A stretch of 64,000 bases of DNA. Source: Pseudomonas tritici. GTDB lineage: Bacteria > Pseudomonadota > Gammaproteobacteria > Pseudomonadales > Pseudomonadaceae. A program made the position numbers and the translations under genes. The stretch's first letter is position 1, and each line of letters begins with the position of its first letter. The notes beneath the pieces were generated by a model, which was given only the letters and a program-made list of their open reading frames with translations, ran no database searches and was not told the DNA's origin. The DNA is taken from the NCBI RefSeq assembly GCF_014268275.3, contig NZ_CP077084.1, positions 806,001 to 870,000 of the forward strand, written 5' to 3'. This document shows positions 29,059-40,296 of the stretch, in pieces.

Positions 29059-29114
29059 CCCCTGATTCGAAAAAATAAATCGAGTTTTGCTTTAAAAATC
29101 AAAGACCTGAAACG

Positions 29115-29137
29115 AAAAAACCCGCTTTCGCGGGTTT
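29115..29137 (-). terminator. Terminator of second tRNA-Leu
   Basis: Same sequence as 28875-28897: AAACCCGC-GAAA-GCGGGTTT plus T-run on the minus strand. Confidence 0.85.
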
Positions 29138-29147
29138 GATCTGAATT

Positions 29148-29234
29148 TGGTGCCCAGGAGAAGACTCGAACTTCCACGACCTTGCGATCACCAGCACCTG
29201 AAGCTGGCGTGTCTACCAATTTCACCACCTGGGC
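29148..29234 (-). tRNA. tRNA-Leu(CAG), second copy
   Basis: Identical in sequence to 28908-28994, 240 bp upstream of it on the minus strand. It has its own promoter and terminator, so the two are separate transcription units and not a tandem transcript. Confidence 0.97.
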
Positions 29235-29268
29235 AGCATCAACAACGTTGCCGTCGTCGATGGCGCGC

Positions 29269-29297
29269 ACTATACGGAGTGGGATTTGCACTGTAAA
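29269..29297 (-). promoter_or_regulatory. Promoter of second tRNA-Leu
   Basis: TTTACA (29297-29292), 17-bp spacer, TATAGT (29274-29269), then a GC-rich discriminator (GCGCGCC). Same hexamers and spacing as the other copy, with a diverged spacer sequence. The rest of the gap to rnr (29298-29458) holds no gene I can see. Confidence 0.75.
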
Positions 29298-29458
29298 CCC
29301 CCGCTATCAAAAAAAACTGGAAAATAGCACCGACGGGCGTGCAAGCTGTATTTCGGAAGCTGTAAAGTGCTTTTAACGGCTTGTTCGTGCCTGAAATTTC
29401 CCGTTTCAATACGCGTATGCCAAACTAACCCGTATATAGACAAGGTGAAAACTCTCTA

Positions 29459-32095
29459 ATGGCCGATTGGCAGTCCCTCGATCCCGAGGCCGCTCGTGAA
29501 GCGGAAAAATATGAAAACCCTATTCCTAGCCGTGAACTGATCCTGGCGCATCTCGCCGATCGGGGTTCGCCTGCTAGCCGTGAGCAACTGGTTGAAGAGT
29601 TCGGTCTGACCACCGAAGACCAGCTCGAAGCCCTGCGCCGCCGTTTGCGTGCCATGGAGCGCGACGCTCAACTGATCTACACCCGCCGTGGCACCTACGC
29701 GCCTGTGGATAAGCTCGACCTGATACTGGGCCGCATTGCCGGCCATCGTGACGGTTTCGGCTTCCTGATTCCGGACGACGGCAGCGACGACCTGTTCATG
29801 AGCCCGGCGCAAATGCGCCTGGTGTTCGATGGCGACCGTGCCCTGGCCCGCGTTTCCGGCCTGGACCGTCGTGGTCGCCGCGAAGGTGTGATCGTTGAAG
29901 TGGTGTCCCGCGCCCACGAGTCCATTGTCGGCCGTTACTTCGAAGAAGGCGGTATCGGCTTTGTTGTGCCGGATAACCCGAAGGTCCAGCAGGAAGTGCT
30001 GATTACCCCGGGCCGCAATGGCGCCGCCAAGGTCGGTCAGTTCGTCGAGGTGAAAATCACCCACTGGCCAACCCCGCGCTTCCAGCCACAGGGCGATATC
30101 GTTGAAGTGGTCGGCAACTACATGGCGCCGGGCATGGAAATCGACGTTGCGCTGCGCACCTACGATATTCCTCACGTTTGGCCTGACGCGGTGCTGAAAG
30201 AAGCCGCCAAGCTCAAGCCGGTAGTTGAAGAAAAAGACAAAGAAAAACGCATCGACCTGCGTCATCTGCCGTTCGTCACCATCGACGGCGAAGATGCCCG
30301 CGACTTCGACGATGCGGTTTACTGCGAAGCCAAGCCTGGCAAGCTGCGCCTGTTCTCCGGCGGCTGGAAGCTGTTTGTCGCCATTGCCGATGTGTCCAGC
30401 TACGTGAAGATCGGTTCGGCCCTGGACAACGAAGCCCAGGTGCGCGGCAACTCGGTGTACTTCCCTGAGCGCGTGATCCCGATGCTGCCTGAGCAGCTGT
30501 CCAACGGCCTGTGCTCCCTGAACCCGAAAGTCGACCGTTTGGCCATGGTGTGCGAGATGACTATCTCGAAAACCGGCGAAATGACCGACTACCAATTCTA
30601 TGAGGCGGTGATCCACTCCCAGGCGCGCCTGACCTACAACAAGGTCAGCACCATCCTGGAAACGCCGAAAACCAGCGAAGCCAAGGCCCTGCGTACCGAA
30701 TACGCCGGTGTGGTTCCGCACCTCAAGCAGCTCTATGCACTGTACAAGGTGCTGCTGGGTGCCCGTCACGTACGTGGCGCGATCGATTTTGAAACCCAGG
30801 AAACCCGAATTGTCTTCGGTTCCGAGCGCAAGATCGCCGCGATCACCCCGACCACGCGTAACGATGCTCACAAGCTGATCGAGGAATGCATGCTGGCGGC
30901 CAACGTGGCCACTGCTGAATTCCTGAAAAAGCACGAAATCCCTGCGCTCTACCGCGTGCACGACGGTCCGCCGCCGGAGCGTCTGGAGAAGTTGCGTGCG
31001 TTCCTCGGTGAGCTGGGCCTGTCCCTGCACAAAGGCAAAGATGGCCCATCGCCGAAGGATTACCAGGCGCTGCTCGCGAGCATCAAGGACCGTCCGGATT
31101 ACCACGTGATCCAGACCGTGATGCTGCGTTCCCTGAGCCAAGCGGTGTACAGCGCTGATAACCAAGGCCACTTCGGTCTGAATTACGAAGCCTATACCCA
31201 CTTCACTTCACCCATTCGCCGTTACCCGGACCTGCTCACGCACCGTGCGATCCGTAGCGTGATCCATTCCAAGCAAAACACCCCGCACGTCAAGCGTGCC
31301 GGTGCGATGACCATTCCGAAGGCGCGGATCTATCCGTACGACGAAGCTGCGTTGGAACAGTTGGGCGAGCAATGCTCCATGAGCGAGCGCCGTGCCGACG
31401 AAGCCACCCGTGACGTAGTGAACTGGCTCAAGTGCGAGTTCATGAAGGATCGCGTGGGCGAGTCGTTCCCGGGTGTGATCACTGCGGTGACTGGCTTTGG
31501 TCTGTTCGTTGAGCTGACCGATATCTACGTCGAGGGTCTGGTGCATGTCACCGCCTTGCCGGGTGACTACTACCACTTTGACCCTGTGCATCACCGCCTG
31601 GCGGGCGAGCGCACCGGTCGTAGCTTCCGCTTGGGTGATACGGTTGAAGTGCAGGTCATGCGCGTCGACCTCGACGAGCGCAAGATCGACTTCGGTATGC
31701 CCGAAAAGCCTGCCGAGGCGCCGGGCAGCCGTAAAAAACGTGGCAGCGAGCCTGCTGCGCCAGCCAGCAAGGGCAGAGGCACTTCCGCGAAAGCGGTAGC
31801 CGCCGAGCCTGCGTCAGCCAAGGCGGGTCGTCGCTCGTCTAGCAAGGAAAAGGCTCCTGAGGCCTACCGCCCAAGCGACGCAGCGGCGAAAAACGCCGAA
31901 TTGCGCAAGAGCCGCGAGTTGAAGCAGCAGTTGCTCAACGAAGCCAAAAGCGGTGGTAAAGCGGCGTCTGGGGGAAAGTCTCGCGGGGACGAAAACCCGT
32001 CGAGCAAGCCAAGTAAACACCGTAAAGGCCCGCCCAAAGCGGGTTCGGCCCCCGCGAAAAGCGGTGGATCGCGCAAACCTAAGGCCAAGTCATGA
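29459..32095 (+). CDS. rnr: Ribonuclease R
   Basis: Processive 3'-5' exoribonuclease of 878 residues that unwinds structured RNA. Order: an N-terminal helix-turn-helix-like region (about 20-75), cold-shock/OB domains (about 80-230), RNB catalytic domain (about 255-590) with the metal-binding cluster DGEDARDFDDAVY, an S1 domain (about 650-735, FPGVITAVTGFGLFVEL) and a basic, low-complexity tail (about 740-878, many K, S, A, P). The tail is longer than in E. coli. Stop overlaps the rlmB ATG by 4 bp. Confidence 0.97.
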   Translation: MADWQSLDPEAAREAEKYENPIPSRELILAHLADRGSPASREQLVEEFGLTTEDQLEALRRRLRAMERDAQLIYTRRGTYAPVDKLDLILGRIAGHRDGFGFLIPDDGSDDLFMSPAQMRLVFDGDRALARVSGLDRRGRREGVIVEVVSRAHESIVGRYFEEGGIGFVVPDNPKVQQEVLITPGRNGAAKVGQFVEVKITHWPTPRFQPQGDIVEVVGNYMAPGMEIDVALRTYDIPHVWPDAVLKEAAKLKPVVEEKDKEKRIDLRHLPFVTIDGEDARDFDDAVYCEAKPGKLRLFSGGWKLFVAIADVSSYVKIGSALDNEAQVRGNSVYFPERVIPMLPEQLSNGLCSLNPKVDRLAMVCEMTISKTGEMTDYQFYEAVIHSQARLTYNKVSTILETPKTSEAKALRTEYAGVVPHLKQLYALYKVLLGARHVRGAIDFETQETRIVFGSERKIAAITPTTRNDAHKLIEECMLAANVATAEFLKKHEIPALYRVHDGPPPERLEKLRAFLGELGLSLHKGKDGPSPKDYQALLASIKDRPDYHVIQTVMLRSLSQAVYSADNQGHFGLNYEAYTHFTSPIRRYPDLLTHRAIRSVIHSKQNTPHVKRAGAMTIPKARIYPYDEAALEQLGEQCSMSERRADEATRDVVNWLKCEFMKDRVGESFPGVITAVTGFGLFVELTDIYVEGLVHVTALPGDYYHFDPVHHRLAGERTGRSFRLGDTVEVQVMRVDLDERKIDFGMPEKPAEAPGSRKKRGSEPAAPASKGRGTSAKAVAAEPASAKAGRRSSSKEKAPEAYRPSDAAAKNAELRKSRELKQQLLNEAKSGGKAASGGKSRGDENPSSKPSKHRKGPPKAGSAPAKSGGSRKPKAKS

Positions 32096-32853
32096 GTCTG
32101 GAAAAAATCTACGGCGTGCACGCCGTAGAAGCACTGCTGCGTCACCATCCTAAGCGCGTCAAGCAAGTGTGGCTGGCAGAAGGTCGCAGCGAGCCACGCG
32201 TGCAAGCGCTGGTCGAGCTGGCCACCCAAAACAAGGTGGCTATCGGTCAGGCTGAGCGTCGTGAAATGGACGTGTGGGTTGAGGGTGTTCACCAAGGCGT
32301 GGTTGCAGACGTCAGTCCGAGCCAGGTCTGGGGCGAAGCCATGCTCGACGAGCTGCTTGACCGTACCGAAGGTGCCCCGCTGTTGCTGGTGCTGGACGGC
32401 GTGACCGACCCGCATAACCTCGGCGCTTGCCTGCGTTCGGCGGATGCTGCCGGCGCGCTGGCAGTGATTGTGCCTAAAGACAAGTCGGCCACCCTGACGC
32501 CAGTCGTGCGTAAAGTGGCCTGCGGCGCGGCGGAAGTGATTCCGCTGGTGGCTGTGACCAACCTGGCGCGCACCCTGGAGAAACTCCAGCAGCGTGGCCT
32601 GTGGATCGTGGGTACGGCAGGCGAGGCTGAGGTCAGCATTTATGACCAAGACCTCACCGGCCCGACCATTTTGATCATGGGCGCCGAAGGTAAGGGCATG
32701 CGTCGCCTGACCCGCGAGCACTGCGATTACCTGGTGCATTTGCCGATGGCTGGCAGTGTCAGCAGTCTGAACGTTTCGGTCGCGACCGGCGTGTGCCTGT
32801 TTGAAGCCCAGCGCCAGCGTGGCGCCAAGGCTAAGACCAAGCCCAAGAAGTAA
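32092..32853 (+). CDS. rlmB: 23S rRNA Gm2251 2'-O-methyltransferase RlmB
   Basis: SPOUT-family enzyme of 253 residues methylating G2251 of 23S rRNA. N-terminal substrate domain (1-75), then motif 1 DPHNLGACLRSADAAG, motif 2 MGAEGKGMRRLT and motif 3 MAGSVSSLNVSVATGV, which form the trefoil knot. Translation is coupled to rnr through an ATGA overlap. Confidence 0.96.
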   Translation: MSLEKIYGVHAVEALLRHHPKRVKQVWLAEGRSEPRVQALVELATQNKVAIGQAERREMDVWVEGVHQGVVADVSPSQVWGEAMLDELLDRTEGAPLLLVLDGVTDPHNLGACLRSADAAGALAVIVPKDKSATLTPVVRKVACGAAEVIPLVAVTNLARTLEKLQQRGLWIVGTAGEAEVSIYDQDLTGPTILIMGAEGKGMRRLTREHCDYLVHLPMAGSVSSLNVSVATGVCLFEAQRQRGAKAKTKPKK

Positions 32854-32874
32854 TCCGGCTTGGCGCAGTTCAAA

Positions 32875-32983
32875 ATGTGGGAGCTGGCTTGCCTGCGATA
32901 GCATCACTTCGGTATCACTGATACACCGAGGTGCCTGCATCGCGGGCAAGCCCGACTCCCACACAAGCCCGCTCCCCCATTTG
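32875..32983. repeat. REPIN, head-in, with an extra half arm
   Basis: Left arm AATGTGGGAGCTGGCTTGCC, right arm TCGCGGGCAAGCCCGACTCC: the arms are of two subtypes and no longer perfect complements. The middle (GATAGCATCACTTCGGT..., CTGATACACCGAGGTGCC) is almost the same as in 53774-53862. A third half arm, CAAGCCCGCTCCCCCATTTG, follows at 32964-32983. Confidence 0.88.
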
Positions 32984-33026
32984 CTGTGTGGTGGTTGGAG
33001 GATTGTTCAAATAATCACCAATCACC

Positions 33027-33055
33027 TTGCGCCCTTCCTCCCCCTTCTCTACAAT
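33027..33055 (+). promoter_or_regulatory. Candidate promoter of the rpsF operon
   Basis: TTGCGC (33027-33032), 17-bp spacer, TACAAT (33050-33055), about 120 bp upstream of rpsF. The long leader leaves room for autoregulation by S6/S18 binding, which is known for this operon in other bacteria; I did not model it. Confidence 0.55.
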
Positions 33056-33174
33056 TGCGCCCCTTGCCTTCCTGGCGGGCACCGATGTGCCTCCCTTTGG
33101 CAAGATCCATAAGTGTCATTCACTCCTTGTCTGACCGTTTTTGAGCGGCAGGCTACAACCCGTAAGGAGCATTC

Positions 33175-33597
33175 ATGCGTCATTACGAAATCATCTTTTT
33201 GGTCCACCCGGATCAAAGCGAGCAAGTCGGCGGCATGGTAGAGCGTTACACCAAGCTGATCGAAGAAGACGGCGGCAAAATCCACCGTCTGGAAGATTGG
33301 GGCCGTCGTCAACTGGCCTACGCAATCAACAATGTTCACAAGGCTCACTACGTGATGCTGAACGTTGAGTGCACTGGCAAGGCCCTGGCCGAGCTGGAAG
33401 ACAACTTCCGCTACAACGATGCAGTGATCCGTAACCTGGTCATCCGTCGCGAAGAAGCCGTTACCGGCCAATCCGAGATGCTCAAGGCTGAAGAAAACCG
33501 CAGTGAGCGCCGTGAGCGTCGCGACCGTCCTGAGCACGAAGGCGCTGATAGCGCTGATAGTGATGACAGCGACAACAGCGATAACGCTGACGAGTAA
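33175..33597 (+). CDS. rpsF: 30S ribosomal protein S6
   Basis: Ribosomal protein of 140 residues, beginning [17 protein letters not shown], that binds 16S rRNA together with S18. The fold occupies residues 1-100; the C-terminus is a highly acidic tail (many D and S, ending DNADE), the kind that RimK modifies with glutamates in pseudomonads. TAAGGAGCATTC precedes the ATG. Confidence 0.97.
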   Translation: MRHYEIIFLVHPDQSEQVGGMVERYTKLIEEDGGKIHRLEDWGRRQLAYAINNVHKAHYVMLNVECTGKALAELEDNFRYNDAVIRNLVIRREEAVTGQSEMLKAEENRSERRERRDRPEHEGADSADSDDSDNSDNADE

Positions 33598-33625
33598 TCC
33601 ACGGACCTTTTAAGGAGCCTATCAA

Positions 33626-33856
33626 ATGGCACGTTTCTTCCGTCGTCGTAAATTCTGCCGCTTCACCGCTGAAGACGTGAAAGAGATCGATTACAAAGAT
33701 CTCAACACTCTGAAAGCCTACGTATCCGAGACCGGCAAAATCGTTCCAAGCCGTATCACCGGTACCAAAGCACGTTATCAGCGTCAGCTGGCCACCGCTA
33801 TCAAGCGCGCCCGCTTCCTGGCCCTGCTGGCCTACACCGACAGCCACGGCCGCTGA
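33626..33856 (+). CDS. rpsR: 30S ribosomal protein S18
   Basis: Small basic ribosomal protein of 76 residues ([17 protein letters not shown]...[13 protein letters not shown]) that pairs with S6 on the platform of the 30S subunit. AAGGAGCCTATCAA precedes the ATG, 28 bp after rpsF. Confidence 0.98.
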
Positions 33857-33892
33857 GACCGGGCAGTCGACAAGTAGTAAGGGATTGAATGC

Positions 33893-34786
33893 ATGCGCGC
33901 CTTAGCTGAGTTCATCATGCGCGGTCGTGTGCAGGCCACTCTGGTAGTGGCTGGATGTGCAGCATTGCCGTTGTTGTATTGGTTGGGTGCTGCCGCTGGA
34001 TGCCTTGTGCTCCTGCGGCGCGGTTTGCAGGGCGCCGTTGGCGTCCTGGCCCTGGGAGTGTTGGCCGCCTTGATCTGGTGGCTGCAACTGGGCGAACCCA
34101 AGGTACTTCTGGTACTGCTGGGGTCGTCGAGCCTTGCGTTGGTTTTGCGCGCAAGTGAGTCCTGGGTCCGCACGCTGCTGGTCAGCGTGGCATTGGGATT
34201 GGTGTTTTCGGTGTTGATTGACGCGGCTTTCCGCCCGCAAATCGAGGCGCTGTCGCAAGAGATCGTCAAGATCCTGCCGATGGCCCTCGGGGAACTCTAC
34301 CAGCAGCTGTCGGTAGATGAGCGAGCGCGACTGGCAACACTGATTGCACCGGCCCTGATCGGCCTGATGGCGGTAATGATGCAGATCGTCAGCTTGTTGA
34401 GCCTGATGCTTGGGCGATATTGGCAGGCGTTGTTGTACAACCCGGGTGGTTTTGGTCGCGAGTTTCGCAGTATCAGAATTCCCGTGGGCCCGGCGATGTT
34501 GCTGCTTGCACTCATGGTTATCGGACCGAACCTTGGTTCGCAGATGGCCTTGATGGTGCTGTTTTGCAGCGTACCGCTGATGTTCGCCGGACTGGCCCTG
34601 ATTCACGGGCTGGTCGCGCAGAAGCGTCTGGCCAAGTTTTGGCTGGTGGGGTTGTACGTAACGATGTTGCTGTTCATGCAGCTGATCTATCCGTTACTCG
34701 TGGTTCTGGCCATTGTCGACGGCCTGATTGATTTTCGCGGTCGTCTGGCGCCGAAAGACGCCGATAACGCGAACGGTGAAGGTTAA
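33893..34786 (+). CDS. Polytopic membrane protein (DUF2232/YybS-like)
   Basis: Membrane protein of 297 residues with seven to eight hydrophobic helices and no enzymatic motif that I recognise. It lies between rpsR (36 bp) and rplI (18 bp) as in other pseudomonads (PA4933 position). The shape and location fit the DUF2232 family; function unknown. A short soluble stretch at about 110-150 (RPQIEALSQEIVKILPMALG) is the only sizeable loop. Confidence 0.75.
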   Translation: MRALAEFIMRGRVQATLVVAGCAALPLLYWLGAAAGCLVLLRRGLQGAVGVLALGVLAALIWWLQLGEPKVLLVLLGSSSLALVLRASESWVRTLLVSVALGLVFSVLIDAAFRPQIEALSQEIVKILPMALGELYQQLSVDERARLATLIAPALIGLMAVMMQIVSLLSLMLGRYWQALLYNPGGFGREFRSIRIPVGPAMLLLALMVIGPNLGSQMALMVLFCSVPLMFAGLALIHGLVAQKRLAKFWLVGLYVTMLLFMQLIYPLLVVLAIVDGLIDFRGRLAPKDADNANGEG

Positions 34787-34804
34787 AAGTTAGAGGATTT
34801 TCAC

Positions 34805-35251
34805 ATGCAACTGATCCTTCTGGAAAAAGTCGCCAACCTGGGCAACCTGGGCGACAAAGTGAACGTTAAGGCCGGCTACGGTCGTAACTACCTGCTGCCA
34901 TACGGCAAAGCCACCGCTGCAACCGCTGCCAACCTGGCTGCGTTTGAAGAGCGTCGTGCTGAGCTGGAAAAAGCAGCAGCAGACAAAAAAGCTTCGGCCG
35001 AAACTCGCGCTGCCCAACTGGCTGAGCTGGAAGTGACTATCACTGCCACCGCCGGTGACGAAGGCAAGCTGTTCGGTTCGATCGGCACCCACGACATCGC
35101 TGATGCACTGACCGCCTCCGGCGTTGAAGTGCAGAAGAGCGAAGTTCGTCTGCCGAACGGCACCATCCGCAACGTAGGCGAATTCGACGTAGCCGTGCAC
35201 CTGCACGCCGAAGTTGAAGCCACCGTACGCGTTGTCGTGGTAGCAGCTTAA
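34805..35251 (+). CDS. rplI: 50S ribosomal protein L9
   Basis: Ribosomal protein of 148 residues with the two-domain dumbbell of L9: N-terminal [21 protein letters not shown], a long connecting helix rich in A, E and K (about 45-75) and a C-terminal domain. AGAGGATTTTCAC precedes the ATG. Followed by a clear terminator. Confidence 0.98.
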   Translation: MQLILLEKVANLGNLGDKVNVKAGYGRNYLLPYGKATAATAANLAAFEERRAELEKAAADKKASAETRAAQLAELEVTITATAGDEGKLFGSIGTHDIADALTASGVEVQKSEVRLPNGTIRNVGEFDVAVHLHAEVEATVRVVVVAA

Positions 35252-35298
35252 GCAAGACCCAACTGGCTGGCACCTTGCGTGACAGCCGGTTAACATCG

Positions 35299-35337
35299 GG
35301 CACGATCCTGTTTACAGGTCGTGCCTTTTGTTTTTTA
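35299..35337 (+). terminator. Terminator of the rpsF-rplI operon
   Basis: GGCACGATCCTG-TTTA-CAGGTCGTGCC with one bulged T, followed by TTTTGTTTTTT. It lies between rplI and dnaB, so dnaB needs readthrough or its own promoter. Confidence 0.85.
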
Positions 35338-35360
35338 CATACCCCTAATTCCAAGTGGCC

Positions 35361-36755
35361 ATGAACGATATTTCAGCTCCCGAGCAATACGATCTGCAAA
35401 CCGCTGCCCTGAAGGTGCCGCCGCACTCCATCGAGGCCGAACAGGCCGTGCTCGGTGGTTTGATGCTGGACAACAACGCCTGGGAGCGCGTGCTGGATCA
35501 AGTCTCGGACGGTGACTTCTATCGCCATGACCACCGCCTGATCTTCCGCGCCATCGCTAAGCTGGCCGATCAGAACTCCCCCATCGACGTCGTGACCCTT
35601 GCCGAACAATTGGACAAGGAAGGCCAGACCTCGCAAGTGGGCGGTCTCGGCTACCTTGGTGAGCTCGCAAAAAACACCCCGTCGGTCGCCAACATCAAGG
35701 CCTATGCGCAGATCGTCCGCGCGCGGGCAACGTTGCGTCAATTGATCGGCATTGCCACTGAAATCGCTGACAGTGCCTTCAACCCGGAAGGGCGTACAGC
35801 CGAGGAGATCCTCGACGAAGCCGAGCGGCAGATCTTCCAGATCGCCGAAGCGCGGCCGAAAACCGGCGGCCCGGTCAGCGTCAACGACCTGTTGACCAAA
35901 GCCATCGACCGTATCGATACCCTGTTCAACACCGACAACGCGATCACCGGCCTGTCCACCGGCTACACCGACCTGGACGGCATGACCAGTGGCTTGCAAC
36001 CGGCTGACTTGATCATCGTCGCGGGCCGTCCGTCCATGGGTAAAACCACCTTTGCGATGAACCTGGTGGAAAACGCCGTTCTGCGCAGTGACAAGGCGGT
36101 ACTGGTTTACTCCCTGGAGATGCCAGGTGAATCGCTGATCATGCGGATGCTTTCATCCCTGGGCCGCATCGACCAGACCAAAGTGCGTGCCGGTCGCCTG
36201 GAAGACGATGACTGGCCGCGACTGACCTCGGCCGTCAACCTGCTCAACGACCGTAAGCTGTTCATCGATGACACCGCCGGTATCAGCCCTTCGGAAATGC
36301 GCGCGCGCACTCGGCGCTTGGTGCGCGAGCACGGCGACATCGCCCTGATCATGATCGACTACCTGCAGTTGATGCAGATCCCCGGCTCCAGCGGTGACAG
36401 CCGAACCAACGAGATTTCCGAGATTTCTCGCTCGTTGAAAGCCCTGGCCAAGGAGTTCAACTGCCCAGTGGTGGCGCTGTCGCAGCTCAACCGCTCCCTG
36501 GAGCAACGGCCCAACAAGCGCCCGATCAACTCTGACTTGCGGGAATCCGGAGCGATCGAGCAGGATGCTGACGTGATCATGTTCGTGTACCGCGACGAGG
36601 TGTATCACCCGGAAACCGAGCACAAGGGCATCGCCGAAATCATCATCGGCAAGCAGCGTAACGGCCCGATCGGCACCACGCGCCTGGCGTTTATCGGTAA
36701 ATACACTCGGTTCGAAAACCTTGCGCCAGGCAGTTACAACTTCGAAGACGAGTAA
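35361..36755 (+). CDS. dnaB: Replicative DNA helicase DnaB
   Basis: Hexameric helicase of 464 residues that unwinds DNA at the fork. N-terminal domain (about 20-125, PPHSIEAEQAVLGGL), linker helix, and RecA-like C-terminal domain with Walker A GRPSMGKTT near 223, Walker B LIMIDYLQLM and LSQLNRSLEQR. No intein. The ATG at 35361 is used; a GTG at 35355 is in frame. The ribosome site is weak (CCAAGTGGCC). Confidence 0.97.
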   Translation: MNDISAPEQYDLQTAALKVPPHSIEAEQAVLGGLMLDNNAWERVLDQVSDGDFYRHDHRLIFRAIAKLADQNSPIDVVTLAEQLDKEGQTSQVGGLGYLGELAKNTPSVANIKAYAQIVRARATLRQLIGIATEIADSAFNPEGRTAEEILDEAERQIFQIAEARPKTGGPVSVNDLLTKAIDRIDTLFNTDNAITGLSTGYTDLDGMTSGLQPADLIIVAGRPSMGKTTFAMNLVENAVLRSDKAVLVYSLEMPGESLIMRMLSSLGRIDQTKVRAGRLEDDDWPRLTSAVNLLNDRKLFIDDTAGISPSEMRARTRRLVREHGDIALIMIDYLQLMQIPGSSGDSRTNEISEISRSLKALAKEFNCPVVALSQLNRSLEQRPNKRPINSDLRESGAIEQDADVIMFVYRDEVYHPETEHKGIAEIIIGKQRNGPIGTTRLAFIGKYTRFENLAPGSYNFEDE

Positions 36756-36765
36756 ATGAGCGCCT

Positions 36766-36794
36766 CCAATTCCGACTGCAAAGGTCGGAATTGG
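36766..36794 (+). terminator. Hairpin after dnaB
   Basis: CCAATTCCGAC-TGCAAAG-GTCGGAATTGG, a perfect 11-bp stem 10 bp after the dnaB stop, followed by TCAAATTTTG. The T-tract is weak but present. Confidence 0.6.
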
Positions 36795-36852
36795 TCAAAT
36801 TTTGTGCTATATTCCGCGCCCGCGATTTTTCATCTCAACACCGGTCACCGTC

Positions 36853-39153
<2,301 letters not shown>

Positions 39154-39168
39154 TCGTAGCCTGAAAAT

Positions 39169-39199
39169 GCAAAACGCCAGCCTCGTGCTGGCGTTTTGC
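39169..39199 (+). terminator. Terminator after the radical SAM gene
   Basis: GCAAAACGCCAGC-CTCGT-GCTGGCGTTTTGC, a 13-bp stem followed by TTTC, 16 bp after the stop. Confidence 0.9.
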
Positions 39200-39247
39200 T
39201 TTCTATTCGGTGGCGAGCCTGTTTGTTAAGGTGGCGACCATTAAATC

Positions 39248-39323
39248 GCCTTCGCGGGCAAGCCCGCTCCCACATTTTGATTTGCGAATACTCAAGTGTG
39301 GGAGCGGGCTTGCTCGCGAAGGC
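39248..39323. repeat. REPIN, head-out
   Basis: Left arm GCCTTCGCGGGCAAGCCCGC ending CTCCCACA, right arm TGTGGGAGCGGGCTTGCTCG ending CGAAGGC, 22-bp middle. Left arm carries GGGC where the right carries GAGC, a single-position arm mismatch. Lies upstream of the unknown two-gene unit. Confidence 0.88.
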
Positions 39324-39363
39324 GTCGGCTCAGCCACCACCTATTTCAAGGAAGAACACCCCC

Positions 39364-40296
39364 ATGGGCAACCCCCTGGCCGGCATCGGCATGGACTCCA
39401 ACCGCTCCCAATTCATGGCGCGCCAGCGCATCGAGAGCCAGATCAACCTGCCGCGCCTGTTTGCGGCCATTGACGCTGACCCCGGCATTGTCGGCGCAGG
39501 TGTCGTGTATATCGATGCCGATTTCAACGTGATCACCCTGCGCGAGTTCAGGCCCATCTGCAGCATCAGGCCCAAGCGCATTATTTTGCGCGAGGCGCAG
39601 AAGTACATTTCGCCTGCGCAGTTTGTGGAACAAGTAAAGACCGATCCTCGGGAAGGACGCCTTCAAAAAGAGGCGTTTGATATGGGTCTTTCCTGTGGTG
39701 CGGCGGTAATCGGCTGGATCGTGGTGTTCAGCGGCAGTGTTGCGGTACCGTTCACGGCAGGTGCCAGTGCATTTGTGGTCGGCATTGGTATCACGGCGGC
39801 GCTGGCCAGCAGCGCGCAATGTGGGTTTGGCGTGGCGCGTACGTATAACGAAGTGCTTGATCCTGATGCCAATGACCGTATGGACGACGCCGAATGGTAC
39901 GGCGCCGTTTCACCTATCCTTGACGCGGCCTCTTTGGTGGGCATCGGCACGGGTGCGTTGACCACCGTCAGGCTGCTCAAGGCCAACAAGGCCGCAGCAT
40001 TGGGCAAGAGTTGGTACGAACTGCTCAAGGGCCTGAGCCGTCAGGAACGCAAGAAGTTGACCAAGGAACTGCTTAGCCTCAGGGACCCAAGCCTGACGCC
40101 CAAGCTACTCAAATTGCAGCAGCGCGCCGGCAAGCTGACAAAGAGCTACAGTTCCACGGAGATCCGTCATGCCACTTTGACCCAACTCAAGGATGCCTTG
40201 GGCGGGCTCTTGGGTATCTGGGGCAGCTATAGAACGGGTCACGTAGGCACTGCCGAGACCATTGCCATTGGCCTGTACGAGGACTTGACGGAATGA
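39364..40296 (+). CDS. Unrecognised protein with hydrophobic glycine-rich core; candidate pore-forming toxin
   Basis: Protein of 310 residues, no family recognised. Residues 1-105 are soluble and mixed (GNPLAGIGMDSNRSQFMARQ). Residues about 108-152 form a strongly hydrophobic, glycine and alanine rich double segment (GAAVIGWIVVFSGSVAVPF, then GASAFVVGIGITAALASSA), with another hydrophobic stretch at 184-202. The last 100 residues are basic (LSRQERKKLTKELLSLRD). No signal peptide. A soluble protein with a buried helical hairpin and an overlapping small membrane protein downstream is the layout of pore-forming bacteriocins and type VI secretion effectors such as Tse4/Tsi4 of P. aeruginosa. No PAAR, VgrG or Rhs marker is present. 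ATG at 39364 with AAGGAAG 10 bp upstream. Function is inferred only. Confidence 0.55.
   Translation: MGNPLAGIGMDSNRSQFMARQRIESQINLPRLFAAIDADPGIVGAGVVYIDADFNVITLREFRPICSIRPKRIILREAQKYISPAQFVEQVKTDPREGRLQKEAFDMGLSCGAAVIGWIVVFSGSVAVPFTAGASAFVVGIGITAALASSAQCGFGVARTYNEVLDPDANDRMDDAEWYGAVSPILDAASLVGIGTGALTTVRLLKANKAAALGKSWYELLKGLSRQERKKLTKELLSLRDPSLTPKLLKLQQRAGKLTKSYSSTEIRHATLTQLKDALGGLLGIWGSYRTGHVGTAETIAIGLYEDLTE

Noticed and set aside
35269..35282. TGGCACC-TTGCG resembling a sigma-54 site before dnaB
   Set aside because: The GG to GC distance is too short for sigma-54.
39248..39323. Short repeated palindromes considered as a CRISPR array or IS end
   Set aside because: The repeats are inverted pairs dispersed singly between genes, with no regular spacers and no transposase; they are REP elements.
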